The notes beneath the pieces are model-generated. The model did not search any database. It had not been told where the DNA came from and saw only the letters and a list, made by a program, of their open reading frames with translations. Made by a program: the position numbers and the translations under genes. Of a stretch of DNA of 64,000 nucleotides, positions 17,431 to 26,498 are shown one piece after another. Every line of letters begins with the position of its first letter. The stretch's first letter is position 1. This DNA comes from Gammaproteobacteria bacterium UBA2675 (GTDB lineage: Bacteria; Pseudomonadota; Gammaproteobacteria; Pseudomonadales; Pseudohongiellaceae). Where the stretch lies: assembly GCA_002354805.1 (NCBI GenBank), contig DEMH01000014.1, positions 239,945 through 303,944 on the forward strand, written 5' to 3'.

Positions 17431-18894
17431 CTAGATCCCCGTGCCCATGGCAGTCACCCGCAGCACTTCTTCCAGACTGGTTTCGCCAGCCAGTATTCGC
17501 TGCATGCCGTGCTCGGACAAGGCAGGACTGGTCGCCCTTACATGGGCTTCCAGGGCTGGCTCTCCAGCCTGGTCGTGAATCAGTCGACGCATGATTGCGT
17601 CCACTTCCAGTACCTCGTAAAGGCCGGTTCGGCCTCGGTAACCAGTGTCGTTGCACTGATCACAGCCGGCGGCACGCCATATCTGTGTTCCCTCAGCAAA
17701 TCCGAAACGCTGCTGTTCAGTAGCATCGGTAGCAACCGGTTGTTTGCAGTCCTTACATAAACGTCGAACAAGACGCTGCGCCAGCACCAGTTGCAGACTG
17801 GACGCCAGCAGAAAGGGCTCAATGCCCATATCCTGCAGTCTGGTGACCGCACCCACCGCCGTGTTTGTATGCAGTGTCGACAACACCAGATGTCCGGTCA
17901 ATGATGCCTGCACGGCAATCGCCGCAGTTTCCTGGTCACGGATTTCACCCACCATCACCACGTCGGGATCCTGCCGCAGAATGGCACGCAATCCCCGTGC
18001 AAAACTCATATCGACTTTGGTGTTGACCTGCGTCTGACCGATGCCGGGCAGCACGTATTCGACCGGATCTTCAATCGTCAGGATATTGCGCTCACGACTG
18101 TTGATATGCTGCAGACCTGCGTAAAGCGTTGTGGTTTTACCGGAGCCCGTTGGTCCGGTGACCAGAATGATACCGTGGGGTTTAGCCAGAGCACTGGCAA
18201 ACAGCGCATGAATGGGTGCCGGCATCTGCAGCTGCTCCAGCTTTAGCTGGCCGGCAGCCTGATCCAGCAGGCGAAGCACGACGCGCTCTCCAAACGCAGA
18301 TGGAATGGTGGACAGGCGAATATCCACTGCGTGACCCGCCAGCCTGACGCTGATGCGTCCATCCTGAGGCAGTCGCTTTTCGGCGATGTCCAGGCGCGCC
18401 ATTACCTTGAGACGTGAGACCAGCACGGGTCCCAGCTCAGAGCGCGGCGCCAGCACATCGCGCAGGACACCATCCACGCGAAAGCGGATTGCGACGCGCT
18501 GCTCGAAGGGTTCGATATGTACATCTGACGCCTGCTCGCGAACAGCCTGGGAAAGCACGGCGTTGATCAATCTGATCACCGGGGCATTGTCGGCATCAGA
18601 CAGCAGATCGCTGTTGCCCGGGATATCATCAACCAGGGCCGTCAGATCGATATCACCGCCCAGCTCATCGGCCGCGCGCTGGGCGTCATCTGCCCCACTT
18701 TGATAAAGCGTGGTCAGCCGCTGCTGAAATTCGTTTGCTGATATCACGACCGGCGTGAAACCATGACCCATGATGCGACGCAGTTCCAGCAGCACATTCA
18801 GCGCAGGTTCACCCCGACAGATCACTTCTCCGTCGTCAAGCAGTACGCCTTTGCCATTGGCAAAATCATAGGGCAGAACATAGTGCTGGTTCAC
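17431..18894 (-). CDS. gspE: Type II secretion ATPase E
   Basis: Cytoplasmic hexameric ATPase that drives pseudopilus growth. An N1E-like domain is followed by the ATPase with Walker A GPTGSGKTTTLY, Asp box TIEDPVEY, Walker B PDVVMVGEIRD and His box SLTGHLVLSTLHTN. A CKDC...CDQC zinc module lies near the C-terminus. It overlaps the gspD stop region by 4 bases (ATGA type). Confidence 0.96.
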   Translation of the reverse strand: MNQHYVLPYDFANGKGVLLDDGEVICRGEPALNVLLELRRIMGHGFTPVVISANEFQQRLTTLYQSGADDAQRAADELGGDIDLTALVDDIPGNSDLLSDADNAPVIRLINAVLSQAVREQASDVHIEPFEQRVAIRFRVDGVLRDVLAPRSELGPVLVSRLKVMARLDIAEKRLPQDGRISVRLAGHAVDIRLSTIPSAFGERVVLRLLDQAAGQLKLEQLQMPAPIHALFASALAKPHGIILVTGPTGSGKTTTLYAGLQHINSRERNILTIEDPVEYVLPGIGQTQVNTKVDMSFARGLRAILRQDPDVVMVGEIRDQETAAIAVQASLTGHLVLSTLHTNTAVGAVTRLQDMGIEPFLLASSLQLVLAQRLVRRLCKDCKQPVATDATEQQRFGFAEGTQIWRAAGCDQCNDTGYRGRTGLYEVLEVDAIMRRLIHDQAGEPALEAHVRATSPALSEHGMQRILAGETSLEEVLRVTAMGTGI

Positions 18895-20942
18895 GGCTGA
18901 TCTTCCTGCGCCCCGGCTTCAGGGGCGTCCAGCAGAGTCTCCCAGGCAGGCAGCAGTGGCATTTGTGAGTCGCCGAAAATACCACCATGGACAGGCTGCT
19001 GCAGAAGCTGTTGATTACGGATGTGTTCGTACTTTTCGGCGGTGGCACCGCGCAGGGCGTTGTCATCGCGCAGGATCGTCGGCCTTATGAACACCAGCAG
19101 ATTGGTCTTCTGTACCGAACTGGAGGTGGAACGGAACAGTCGGCCCAGGCCTGGTACGCTGCCCAGTACCGGCACCCGACTTTCACTCTGAACCACATTG
19201 TCGCGGATCAGGCCGCCCAGCACGACGGTCTCACCATCTGCTACCGTGACGCGAGTTTCAATTTTGCGTTCGTTGGTGATCAGGTCCACCGCACCTGCTT
19301 TCTGGGAAATACTGGAGATTTCCTGAGCGATGTCCAGCGCTACTTTGTCACCACGATTGACGTGTGGCGTCACTCGCAGGGTTGTACCTACATTCTGCCG
19401 GGTAATGGTCTGAAATGGATTCTGAACGTTGCCGCTATTGCCCGTGCTGGTGTAGGAGCCGGTGATGAACGGCACACTCTCGCCAACAGTAATCAGTGCT
19501 TCGGTGTTATCCGTGGTCAGTATGTTTGGCGTAGACAGAATGTTGGCGCCGGAATTGGCCTGTAACAGATCTATCAGCGCCAGCAGGTCGGTGCTGCCAC
19601 CGAGGCGACCGATACCAATGGTCTGGCCGGCTGCGCTGGCCAGACCGGCCGCCAGGTTTTGCAGGCCTTCCTCGCGATCTTCATTGAGTGCGCCATCGGC
19701 AATAAGTCCAAGTCGCTGCAGATTCGCTCCGGGCTCGAAACTGCCGGCAAACGCGCCACTTTCGTCCCTGAACAGCCACTGGATTCCGAGGTTCTGCCCC
19801 ACATCATCATTGATCTCGACAATAATGGCCTCGACCAGAACCTGGGCGCGCTGGATGTCCAGTCGCTGCACAACATCCATCAGCGAATCGATGATGTCCA
19901 TGTCTGCAGTAATGATGACCGCGTTATTGTCAGGGTCAGCTTCAACACTGGCTCGGCGCGCCCCATCGGCCGCTGCACCCTCGGTGACACCCTGCCCCGG
20001 CGCCGCACCACCCAGTTGAAAGGTGTTGCGTATGACTGAGGTCAGCACCTCAGCGACTCGCTCGGCGCTTGCGTATTCCAGATAGACAACACGAGTGTTG
20101 CCGGTCTGCTCACGCGGTTTATCAAGCAGGGTAATGAGTTCCCGGATGGTGTCCCGCTGTCGTTTGCCACCTGTCACCAGCACTGAGTTCGTGCGTGTAT
20201 CCGCATTGATCTGCAGCCGCGAGGTGACCGGCTCCTGATCAGCGGCCACCTGGTCTTCATTCATTTCGCGAAGCAGGGCAACAATGTCGCTGGCCTGTGC
20301 AAACTGCAGGCTGACGACTTCGGTTTCCGGCACTGAAGACTGATCAATGCGATCCAGAATCTGTCGAATACGCTGCACATTGGCAACCGTGTCGACCAGA
20401 ATGATCATATTTCCATCGGGATAAGCAGACATCTGCCCGTTGCTTTGCGACACCAGCGGACGCAGCACTGGCAGCACCTGATTGACGGACACATTGTCGA
20501 GCTGAATGGCCTCGGTGACATAGCGACTGCTGTCGTTGCTGTCGTAAGTCGAGAATGGCAGCGGCGCCGAGCGCACTTCCTGCGACGGTACGATACTGAC
20601 CATATCGTCGCCGGTTTCCACGGCGGTAAATCCGGTGATGTCCAGAGCTCTCAGAAAAATACGGTAATAGTCCTGAGCGTTGACAGGCGTGCTGCTGATA
20701 ACGGTAATTTCGCCACGTACGCGCGGATCCAGAATCATTGTTTTCCCGGTCACATCCTGGACCGCCCGAATGACCTCAAGAATGTCACTGTTACGAAAAT
20801 TGGGCGTCCACATGGCTTCCTGGGCAATGACTGTCACGGATGACAATGCCAGCATGAATGACAGGCACACAGGAGCCATCCAGTCGAGCTGGAATTTGCG
20901 GATAAGCAGATTGGCAGGATTCGCTTTCATTAACTCTCTCAT
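18891..20942 (-). CDS. gspD: Type II secretion secretin D
   Basis: Outer-membrane secretin channel. A signal peptide ends VTVIAQ. N0 (FRNSDILEVIRAVQDVTGK) and N1-N3 repeats (VRPLVSQSNGQ-like LRPLVSQSNGQMSAYPDGN, VVYLEYASAERVAEVL) precede the secretin core (LGIQWLF, VPFITGSYT, LRVTPHVNRGDKVALDI, ETVVLGGLIRD). The start at 20942 lies one base past the gspC stop; 20930 is an alternative. A conventional S-domain is hard to see; there is no pilotin gene nearby. Confidence 0.95.
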   Translation of the reverse strand: MRELMKANPANLLIRKFQLDWMAPVCLSFMLALSSVTVIAQEAMWTPNFRNSDILEVIRAVQDVTGKTMILDPRVRGEITVISSTPVNAQDYYRIFLRALDITGFTAVETGDDMVSIVPSQEVRSAPLPFSTYDSNDSSRYVTEAIQLDNVSVNQVLPVLRPLVSQSNGQMSAYPDGNMIILVDTVANVQRIRQILDRIDQSSVPETEVVSLQFAQASDIVALLREMNEDQVAADQEPVTSRLQINADTRTNSVLVTGGKRQRDTIRELITLLDKPREQTGNTRVVYLEYASAERVAEVLTSVIRNTFQLGGAAPGQGVTEGAAADGARRASVEADPDNNAVIITADMDIIDSLMDVVQRLDIQRAQVLVEAIIVEINDDVGQNLGIQWLFRDESGAFAGSFEPGANLQRLGLIADGALNEDREEGLQNLAAGLASAAGQTIGIGRLGGSTDLLALIDLLQANSGANILSTPNILTTDNTEALITVGESVPFITGSYTSTGNSGNVQNPFQTITRQNVGTTLRVTPHVNRGDKVALDIAQEISSISQKAGAVDLITNERKIETRVTVADGETVVLGGLIRDNVVQSESRVPVLGSVPGLGRLFRSTSSSVQKTNLLVFIRPTILRDDNALRGATAEKYEHIRNQQLLQQPVHGGIFGDSQMPLLPAWETLLDAPEAGAQEDQP

Positions 20943-20943
20943 A

Positions 20944-21825
20944 TCACGGCAGGCCAAGCGTGGCCCTGTTCAGATTGACAGTCTGCAAGATGCCATCGCG
21001 TGACACCTGCAGCTGCACTGTTTGTGATTGCTGCAGCTGACTCATCAGATTTTGCAGCTGACCAAGGTCATTGATGGCCGTTCCATCGACGGCAGTAATG
21101 ATGTCGCCAATTGCCAGGCCGGCATTTGACAGCAGATCGGCACGACTACCGTGACGGATGCGCAGACCAGCGACACCATCCAGATTGACCATCTGCAGCC
21201 GCATGACGCGAGCCAACTCTGCTGCCTGATCCATGCCAGACACAGGTTCCGTCGTGTCAGCACTCCCGGAGCTCGACTGGGCAGCCGCGACTGGTGCAAC
21301 AGATGAAATCGACCCATCGGCTGCAGCAGGATCATAAAGCCGTAGTCGCTCTGTCCGACCATTGTTGTTCAGAGTGACATGGTCGCTGAAGACCTGCTGA
21401 AGTGTCACACCGGCGGAGGTACCCTGCAGCGCATCGCCGGGTCGGTAAACCTGCTGCTGGTCGCCACTGGCAATGATGGCTCGGGAAGAGGACGGCTCAG
21501 TGCTGAGTACGGCACCGCGTAACACCAGCTGCAAGCGAGTGTCATCGGCCGTAGCAGTCTCACTGGTCATGTTCGAAGCCGACAGCCCGCTGGCTTCCGT
21601 CAATGTGAAAGCCTGGGCAATGCGGGCAAGATCTACAGATCGGGACTGCGTCGCTACATTATCGGCGCGGGTTACGGACGGCGGCGCAATACCTTCTGCG
21701 GCATCAGGCACCAGCAACCAGAACAGTCTCGCCAGCGAGTATCCGGACCAGATCAGCGCTGCCAGCGTCAGCAGTACTGCAAGTCCAGACACCCACAGGC
21801 GGGTTTGCGCAAGCTTGTTCAGCAT
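20944..21825 (-). CDS. gspC: Type II secretion protein C
   Basis: Bitopic inner-membrane protein that links the platform to the secretin and helps choose substrates. A short cytoplasmic start (MLNKLAQTRLW), one membrane helix (VSGLAVLLTLAALIWSGYS), an HR domain (LQLVLRGAVLSTEPSSSRA) and a C-terminal PDZ domain (LSNAGLAIGDIITAVDGTAI) are visible. The start at 21825 has GGAG just upstream; a longer frame would run into the receptor gene. Only 16 bases separate it from the receptor stop, which argues for co-transcription. Confidence 0.92.
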   Translation of the reverse strand: MLNKLAQTRLWVSGLAVLLTLAALIWSGYSLARLFWLLVPDAAEGIAPPSVTRADNVATQSRSVDLARIAQAFTLTEASGLSASNMTSETATADDTRLQLVLRGAVLSTEPSSSRAIIASGDQQQVYRPGDALQGTSAGVTLQQVFSDHVTLNNNGRTERLRLYDPAAADGSISSVAPVAAAQSSSGSADTTEPVSGMDQAAELARVMRLQMVNLDGVAGLRIRHGSRADLLSNAGLAIGDIITAVDGTAINDLGQLQNLMSQLQQSQTVQLQVSRDGILQTVNLNRATLGLP

Positions 21826-21841
21826 CGTCTCCGAATAAACC

Positions 21842-24517
21842 TTACAGTTTCCACTGCAGGTCAAGACGCAAACGCGAACCGGTAGCAACATCGATGATTT
21901 TTACATCATCCTGATAGAATTCGCGGTTTTCGTCGAGCAGGTTCTGCGCACGCAATCTGACAGTAATGCGGTCTGTCGGGAAGTACGAGTACGTCAGGTC
22001 CAGTGAGTGGAACGGGTTCTCAAAAGCATCCGGAGACGAGTTACGACCACCGAAGAAGACCCGTTCACCAAACACGTTGTACAGCAAAGAGGCGGCGTGT
22101 CTGCCGTTGTCAGAGTCGTAGCCTAATTGCGTGTTCACCACATATTCCGAGTGGCCGGTCAATCGACGGTCCAGGCTGGTCTGCGAGCTGGCAGCGTCAA
22201 ACGACAGTTCTGAATCGCTCAGCACCACATTGCCGCTGACAAAGAAGCCGCGCCCGATGTTTTTCAGACCTTCGAATTCGACACCATAGATCTCACCCGC
22301 CAGCGCGTTCTCAAAGCTCAACAGGCGTGCATCCTGTGGTCCAGGTCGTTCAACTCGTTCGATCGGGTTGGCAATATCTTTGTAGAACAACGAAACCGTC
22401 AGATTGTCACCGTTATCAAAGAACAGTTCGGTTCGCAAATCAATATGATCAATATCCGAGAAGATAAGGTTCGGGTTGCCTTGTACGCGGTCATTCAACT
22501 CAGGGTCGATGAACTGAATGTCTGCATACTCACGCAGGTCCGGACGTACAACCGTCTTGCCATAGCCGAGTCGTACCTGAAAATTATCAGTACCAAACAG
22601 GCCATCCTGCATATAGGTCAATGCGACCGCCGGATAGAAGTCATCGTCACGAAGCGAGGCGTTACTGCCCGGCTGGTTCATATCGTCAATCGCTCTGTTC
22701 AAAAAATCGCCTGAATAGTCCAGCAGGTTCAGGGGGATCACACCGCGGGCGAAATCTTCCCAGCGAACACCTGCCGTCATACGCCAGTTGTCCATGAAGT
22801 AGGCATCAACAGAACCGAAAGCAGCCATTTTGGTCTCACCAGCAACGTAACTTTCAGTACCAAAATTGGATCCCATGTTCAGGAAGAAACCATTATTGAG
22901 GTCCGTCAGATTGTCGTCACTAAAAACCTGTGAAGGCAGACCTTCCCTGGCGATCGGGCCCATCACGATATTGGCTGTGTAGCCGTAATACTCACGAGCC
23001 TTTTCACTATAGTTGTAGCCACCAGAAACGGTACCGTTTGTGAAACCAAGGTCAAAATGGGCATCGGCCTGATAGCCCCAGCTCTCGACACTGTCCTCAA
23101 GTTCAAGGAACGCAAACTGCGCTGATGAGCCGGTGTTTACCTGAGTTGAAATCAGTTGCTGAGAGCCTGGATCCAAAATGTTGGTAGACTGTACCGAACT
23201 GGAATTGGGCACACTGGTACTGGCCTGCGCGTCGGAATAGAACCAGCGCAGATCAACTCCGTTCACGAAACTGAACAAATCGCGCATCGGCAGGCGTTCC
23301 AGATCGTAAGCTTCCAGAGAATGCTCACCCACCACCTGATTGACAAACAGTTCGCGCTGCTCAAGACGCGATACGTTGGTCTTGCGCTGGCGACCACTGG
23401 CCTGCTGGAAATCCGGGTTGAAGCCCAGCACGATGGACGCCTGATCCTCATCATCCTGCAGCAGGTAGGAGTTCGTTGAAATAGTATGGCGATCCTGGTA
23501 ACTCAGGCTCAGATTGAGCGCAGCAGTCAGGCTGTCATTGGTAAACGTCCGCTGGATATTGCGGAAAGTTTCATCCGGGTTGCTGAAACTCTGCTCGAAC
23601 TGATCTGAATTACTTTGCGTTGTACCAATAGCGCCGTTTGCAAGTACACCGAAAGTCAAATCATTGGTGATATCGAACGCATTACCCAGTGTGATGGAGG
23701 CGTTGGTATCCGGATCAAGCGAGGTCTCTCTCTCAATGTCGACATCCCGGTTCAATGACCGCATCAGTTCACGGTTGATGCGAATACCCTCCAGCCGCTG
23801 GGCTTCAGATGGGGTGCCAACGCCCGGATATTCAAAACGGGTGATGTTCGATGGACTGATATCGCCCTGGTAAGTATTCAAGGCATTTACGATACCTTCT
23901 GGCAGGTCACCCTGGTCCCCCAGATTACGTAGCCCGTCGCCACTGTTTTCGGTGTTCCATCCAGCACCAACCGAAACATCGAATACCAGGTCGTCCGGAG
24001 TACCACGGGTACGGATATCCACGTTGCCGCCGCCAAATGCAGCGGGCTGATCCGAAGAATATGCTTTGTGTACCTTGACTGAATCGAGGATCGAAGCAGG
24101 GATATAGTCGAGCGGGATTACGTTTCGGCTCAACTCTGGAGATGGAATTTCTGCGCCGTTCAGTGTTGCACTGGAGTAGCGCTCGCCCAGACCACGGACA
24201 TAGATGAACTTGCCATCCACCAGCGACAGGCCCGTCACACGACGCAGGGCCATCGCTACATCGGAATCGCCGGCACGCGAGATCTGTTCAACACCTACAA
24301 CCTCGGCTGCGAACGGCTGTTCCACCCGCTCCATGATGATGGAGCGCGCCGCATCGCGCAGGCGTCCCATAACCATGATTTCTTCCACCTGAGGTGCCGC
24401 GACCTGGGCAGCCTGTCCAACCTCGTCCTGCGCCAGAACATTGCTTGAAGCGGTTGCTGCACCCGACATTACGACTGCAATCGCACACGTCAGTTTGCGT
24501 GGTTGCCAGTTCTTCAT
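21842..24517 (-). CDS. TonB-dependent outer-membrane receptor
   Basis: Energised outer-membrane transporter of about 891 residues. A signal peptide ends ASSNVLAQDE. The plug domain follows (VEEIMVMGRLRDAARSIIME, RVTGLSLVDGKFIYVRGLGE, YSSATLNGAEIPSPE), then a 22-strand barrel ending in a strand with terminal aromatic-type pattern (SRLRLDLQWKL). The start at 24517 is favoured by AAAGG eight bases upstream. Ligand unknown; no siderophore genes are adjacent. Its place between a T2SS-type lipoprotein and gspC suggests it serves the same uptake task as the secretion system. Confidence 0.93.
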   Translation of the reverse strand: MKNWQPRKLTCAIAVVMSGAATASSNVLAQDEVGQAAQVAAPQVEEIMVMGRLRDAARSIIMERVEQPFAAEVVGVEQISRAGDSDVAMALRRVTGLSLVDGKFIYVRGLGERYSSATLNGAEIPSPELSRNVIPLDYIPASILDSVKVHKAYSSDQPAAFGGGNVDIRTRGTPDDLVFDVSVGAGWNTENSGDGLRNLGDQGDLPEGIVNALNTYQGDISPSNITRFEYPGVGTPSEAQRLEGIRINRELMRSLNRDVDIERETSLDPDTNASITLGNAFDITNDLTFGVLANGAIGTTQSNSDQFEQSFSNPDETFRNIQRTFTNDSLTAALNLSLSYQDRHTISTNSYLLQDDEDQASIVLGFNPDFQQASGRQRKTNVSRLEQRELFVNQVVGEHSLEAYDLERLPMRDLFSFVNGVDLRWFYSDAQASTSVPNSSSVQSTNILDPGSQQLISTQVNTGSSAQFAFLELEDSVESWGYQADAHFDLGFTNGTVSGGYNYSEKAREYYGYTANIVMGPIAREGLPSQVFSDDNLTDLNNGFFLNMGSNFGTESYVAGETKMAAFGSVDAYFMDNWRMTAGVRWEDFARGVIPLNLLDYSGDFLNRAIDDMNQPGSNASLRDDDFYPAVALTYMQDGLFGTDNFQVRLGYGKTVVRPDLREYADIQFIDPELNDRVQGNPNLIFSDIDHIDLRTELFFDNGDNLTVSLFYKDIANPIERVERPGPQDARLLSFENALAGEIYGVEFEGLKNIGRGFFVSGNVVLSDSELSFDAASSQTSLDRRLTGHSEYVVNTQLGYDSDNGRHAASLLYNVFGERVFFGGRNSSPDAFENPFHSLDLTYSYFPTDRITVRLRAQNLLDENREFYQDDVKIIDVATGSRLRLDLQWKL

Positions 24518-24556
24518 ATTCATCACCTTTACGTTAATCTATGCCATTCTGGAAAC

Positions 24557-24581
24557 CCGAACGGGGACAAGTCCTGTTCGG
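24557..24581 (-). other. Intercistronic hairpin between lipoprotein and receptor genes
   Basis: CCGAAC and GTTCGG form the outer stem, GGAC and GTCC the inner stem around two bases. There is no T tract, so it is more likely an RNA-stabilising or processing hairpin than a full terminator. It could let the lipoprotein be made in excess over the receptor and the T2SS. Confidence 0.55.
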
Positions 24582-24621
24582 CCTCATCCCCGCTCTGGGC
24601 TGCGCTCAATTGCGCTGACTG

Positions 24622-26271
24622 TTACAGGCCAGTTGTCCAGCCAGATACCCAGTCGTCACCCTCTTTTACAGCACCGATGAAGTCGACCGCCTCAAAGAAC
24701 GAGCTGCTGCCCGAACTACCCAGGGCCGGCGCTGCGTCAGCGCTGAAATCGTCCTGCAGGCGAGTCACATCGAACACAGTCACGTTGATCGCCGCACCGT
24801 TGGCATCGGTCATGTTTGGAGCAGTGATGTAAGCGGTCGGGTTGGACGGACTCAGACCAGTGATCACCGTAGCCGGCAGATTGGCTGAGGCATCAATGAC
24901 GGCGTTGCCATTGCTTGTCCACCAGTTGCGCAGATCCAGACCGGCACTTGAAGATACTTTCAGTGACTCGGTACAGGCCACTACGTTACCGCTGGCTGCA
25001 CTGATACCGCTGTTGATACCAGCAATTGTCTGAGAGCTTTCCACTTCGAAACACTCGTTACTGGCCATGCCGCTGGCATTGGAAGTAATGATTGAGTTGT
25101 ACTGCTCAAAGTAGCTGCCTTCACGGTACAGCGGGCCTTCTGCATCACCTTTGGAGGAAGGCGCAGTACCTGCGTTGGTATCAACGTTTGAGGTGATACA
25201 GGTCATGTTGGAAACACGGCCCTTGGTGAAGGGAGCGATATCGTCAGGCTGCGAGTCGCCAGTGTTATCGGCTTCGATGCAGCGGTTGGAGCCCGAAGTC
25301 TGGACGATCAGCGCAAACTGGATGTCGCCTACCCAGCCTTCAGAATAGTCGATCGAGTCGTCGCCCACGTTAACAGCCACAACGTTCTTCAGGTCAACAG
25401 CACCACCGAACATTTCGAAACCGTCGTCGAGCGTGGTGTAAGTCTGCACATACTCGATAGTTGTTCCAGAACCTACCGCGTTCAGGGTCAGACCATTCAG
25501 CTCGTCGCCATCAACCACTTCGAAACCAGCGTGACGGATCTGGACATAACGCAGCAGGCCTGAACTTTCTGCGTTGTTGTTGCCTCCGTAAGTAGCTGGA
25601 CGACCCTCAGCGGTCACATGGCAGTTATGCGGGTTGTTTGCCGTCGCCTGGCGGTCAGCATCAGTACATTTGTTGGTCAAACCGTTACCGTTAATCTGCA
25701 TGCCACCCCACAGACCACGATCAGATTCAGTTGCCTGGTTATCACGCAGGTCACGGACCGCACTGAAAATAATCGGTTTGTTGCGAGTGCCATCGGCAAC
25801 AATGCGCGAACCACGTGCGATTCTGACGTAGTCTTCCGCATTAAAGAAGGCAATCTTGGCGCCGGCGCCGATTGTCAGGGTTGCACCCTCGCCATCCTGA
25901 GGAATACGGACGCCCTGGGCTGCAGAGTTGGCGTTAACATCGCGACCAACGAACAGGCTGTCTTCAAAAATGTGCAGGCCATCATTTGGCAGCTCATTGA
26001 TGACCAGATCGGTGGTCAGAGGACGTGTGTCGCTGACAAAGGTGTTTGAGTAAGTGCAGTTGCCACCACTGAACGTTCCCTGTACTGCCTGCCCGGACAC
26101 GCTGTAGCTGGCACAAGGGTTGGTTGTACCACCACCGCTGTCGCCACCAGTGTTAGTGGTGTTGTTGGAGTTTGAAACAGTTGTGGAAGGAGCCAGCGTG
26201 ACACCACCGCCATCGCAAGCTGCGACTGCTGCGGCCAATACACTGACACCAAAGATTGTTTTAATATTCAT
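24622..26271 (-). CDS. Beta-helix lipoprotein, candidate T2SS substrate
   Basis: A 549-residue exported lipoprotein with signal MNIKTIFGVSVLAAAVAAC. The mature N-terminus CDGGG puts Asp at +2, which in enterobacteria avoids Lol sorting and is found in the T2SS-secreted lipoproteins PulA and SslE. A linker rich in Ser, Thr, Asn and Gly (residues ~25-50) follows. The rest looks like a right-handed parallel beta-helix (DRGLWGGMQINGNG, LRYVQIRHAGFEV, TIEYVQTYTTLDDGFEMFGG) ending VDFIGAVKEGDDWVSGWT, a tail common in surface beta-helix proteins found beside TonB receptors. Eight or more cysteines may form disulfides. First gene of the receptor-T2SS operon. Enzyme activity unknown. Confidence 0.85.
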   Translation of the reverse strand: MNIKTIFGVSVLAAAVAACDGGGVTLAPSTTVSNSNNTTNTGGDSGGGTTNPCASYSVSGQAVQGTFSGGNCTYSNTFVSDTRPLTTDLVINELPNDGLHIFEDSLFVGRDVNANSAAQGVRIPQDGEGATLTIGAGAKIAFFNAEDYVRIARGSRIVADGTRNKPIIFSAVRDLRDNQATESDRGLWGGMQINGNGLTNKCTDADRQATANNPHNCHVTAEGRPATYGGNNNAESSGLLRYVQIRHAGFEVVDGDELNGLTLNAVGSGTTIEYVQTYTTLDDGFEMFGGAVDLKNVVAVNVGDDSIDYSEGWVGDIQFALIVQTSGSNRCIEADNTGDSQPDDIAPFTKGRVSNMTCITSNVDTNAGTAPSSKGDAEGPLYREGSYFEQYNSIITSNASGMASNECFEVESSQTIAGINSGISAASGNVVACTESLKVSSSAGLDLRNWWTSNGNAVIDASANLPATVITGLSPSNPTAYITAPNMTDANGAAINVTVFDVTRLQDDFSADAAPALGSSGSSSFFEAVDFIGAVKEGDDWVSGWTTGL

Positions 26272-26332
26272 ACCTTAGCTCTCTCCGGGATGGAATCAAG
26301 AATCCTGAATGGCCGTATACTGAACGAGTTCT

Positions 26333-26350
26333 TTGTCAGAACTGTGACAA
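26333..26350. promoter_or_regulatory. Inverted repeat in the lipoprotein leader
   Basis: TTGTCA (26333-26338) and TGACAA (26345-26350) form a dyad with a 6-base centre about 60 bases ahead of the lipoprotein start. It could be a regulator site or RNA structure. The same TTGTCA word occurs in the upstream Pho-box-like repeats. Confidence 0.35.
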
Positions 26351-26441
26351 GTCTCGAAAAATCCACGGCTCCCGGTCTCAGCCCTCAGACTGACGCTTTA
26401 TTGATGCCTATCAATGATTTGTGTTTCGATATGAGGGATAG

Positions 26442-26474
26442 TAATGACACTGTTACATGACAAAATCATGACAA
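26442..26474 (-). promoter_or_regulatory. PhoB-box-like direct repeats upstream of the lipoprotein-receptor-T2SS operon
   Basis: On the minus strand two adjacent 11-base units read TTGTCATGATT and TTGTCATGTAA, followed by a third TGTCAT 13 bases further on. Two TGTCA-type 7-mers at 11-base spacing with AT-rich filler is the known PhoB box layout (CTGTCAT-N4-CTGTCAY). TACTAT at 26440-26445 is a possible -10, slightly farther than usual. The orientation points to the minus-strand operon; the divergent dioxygenase gene starts 25 bases from the repeat edge. Confidence 0.6.
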
Positions 26475-26498
26475 TTTGGTAAATAACAGGAACGCAGC

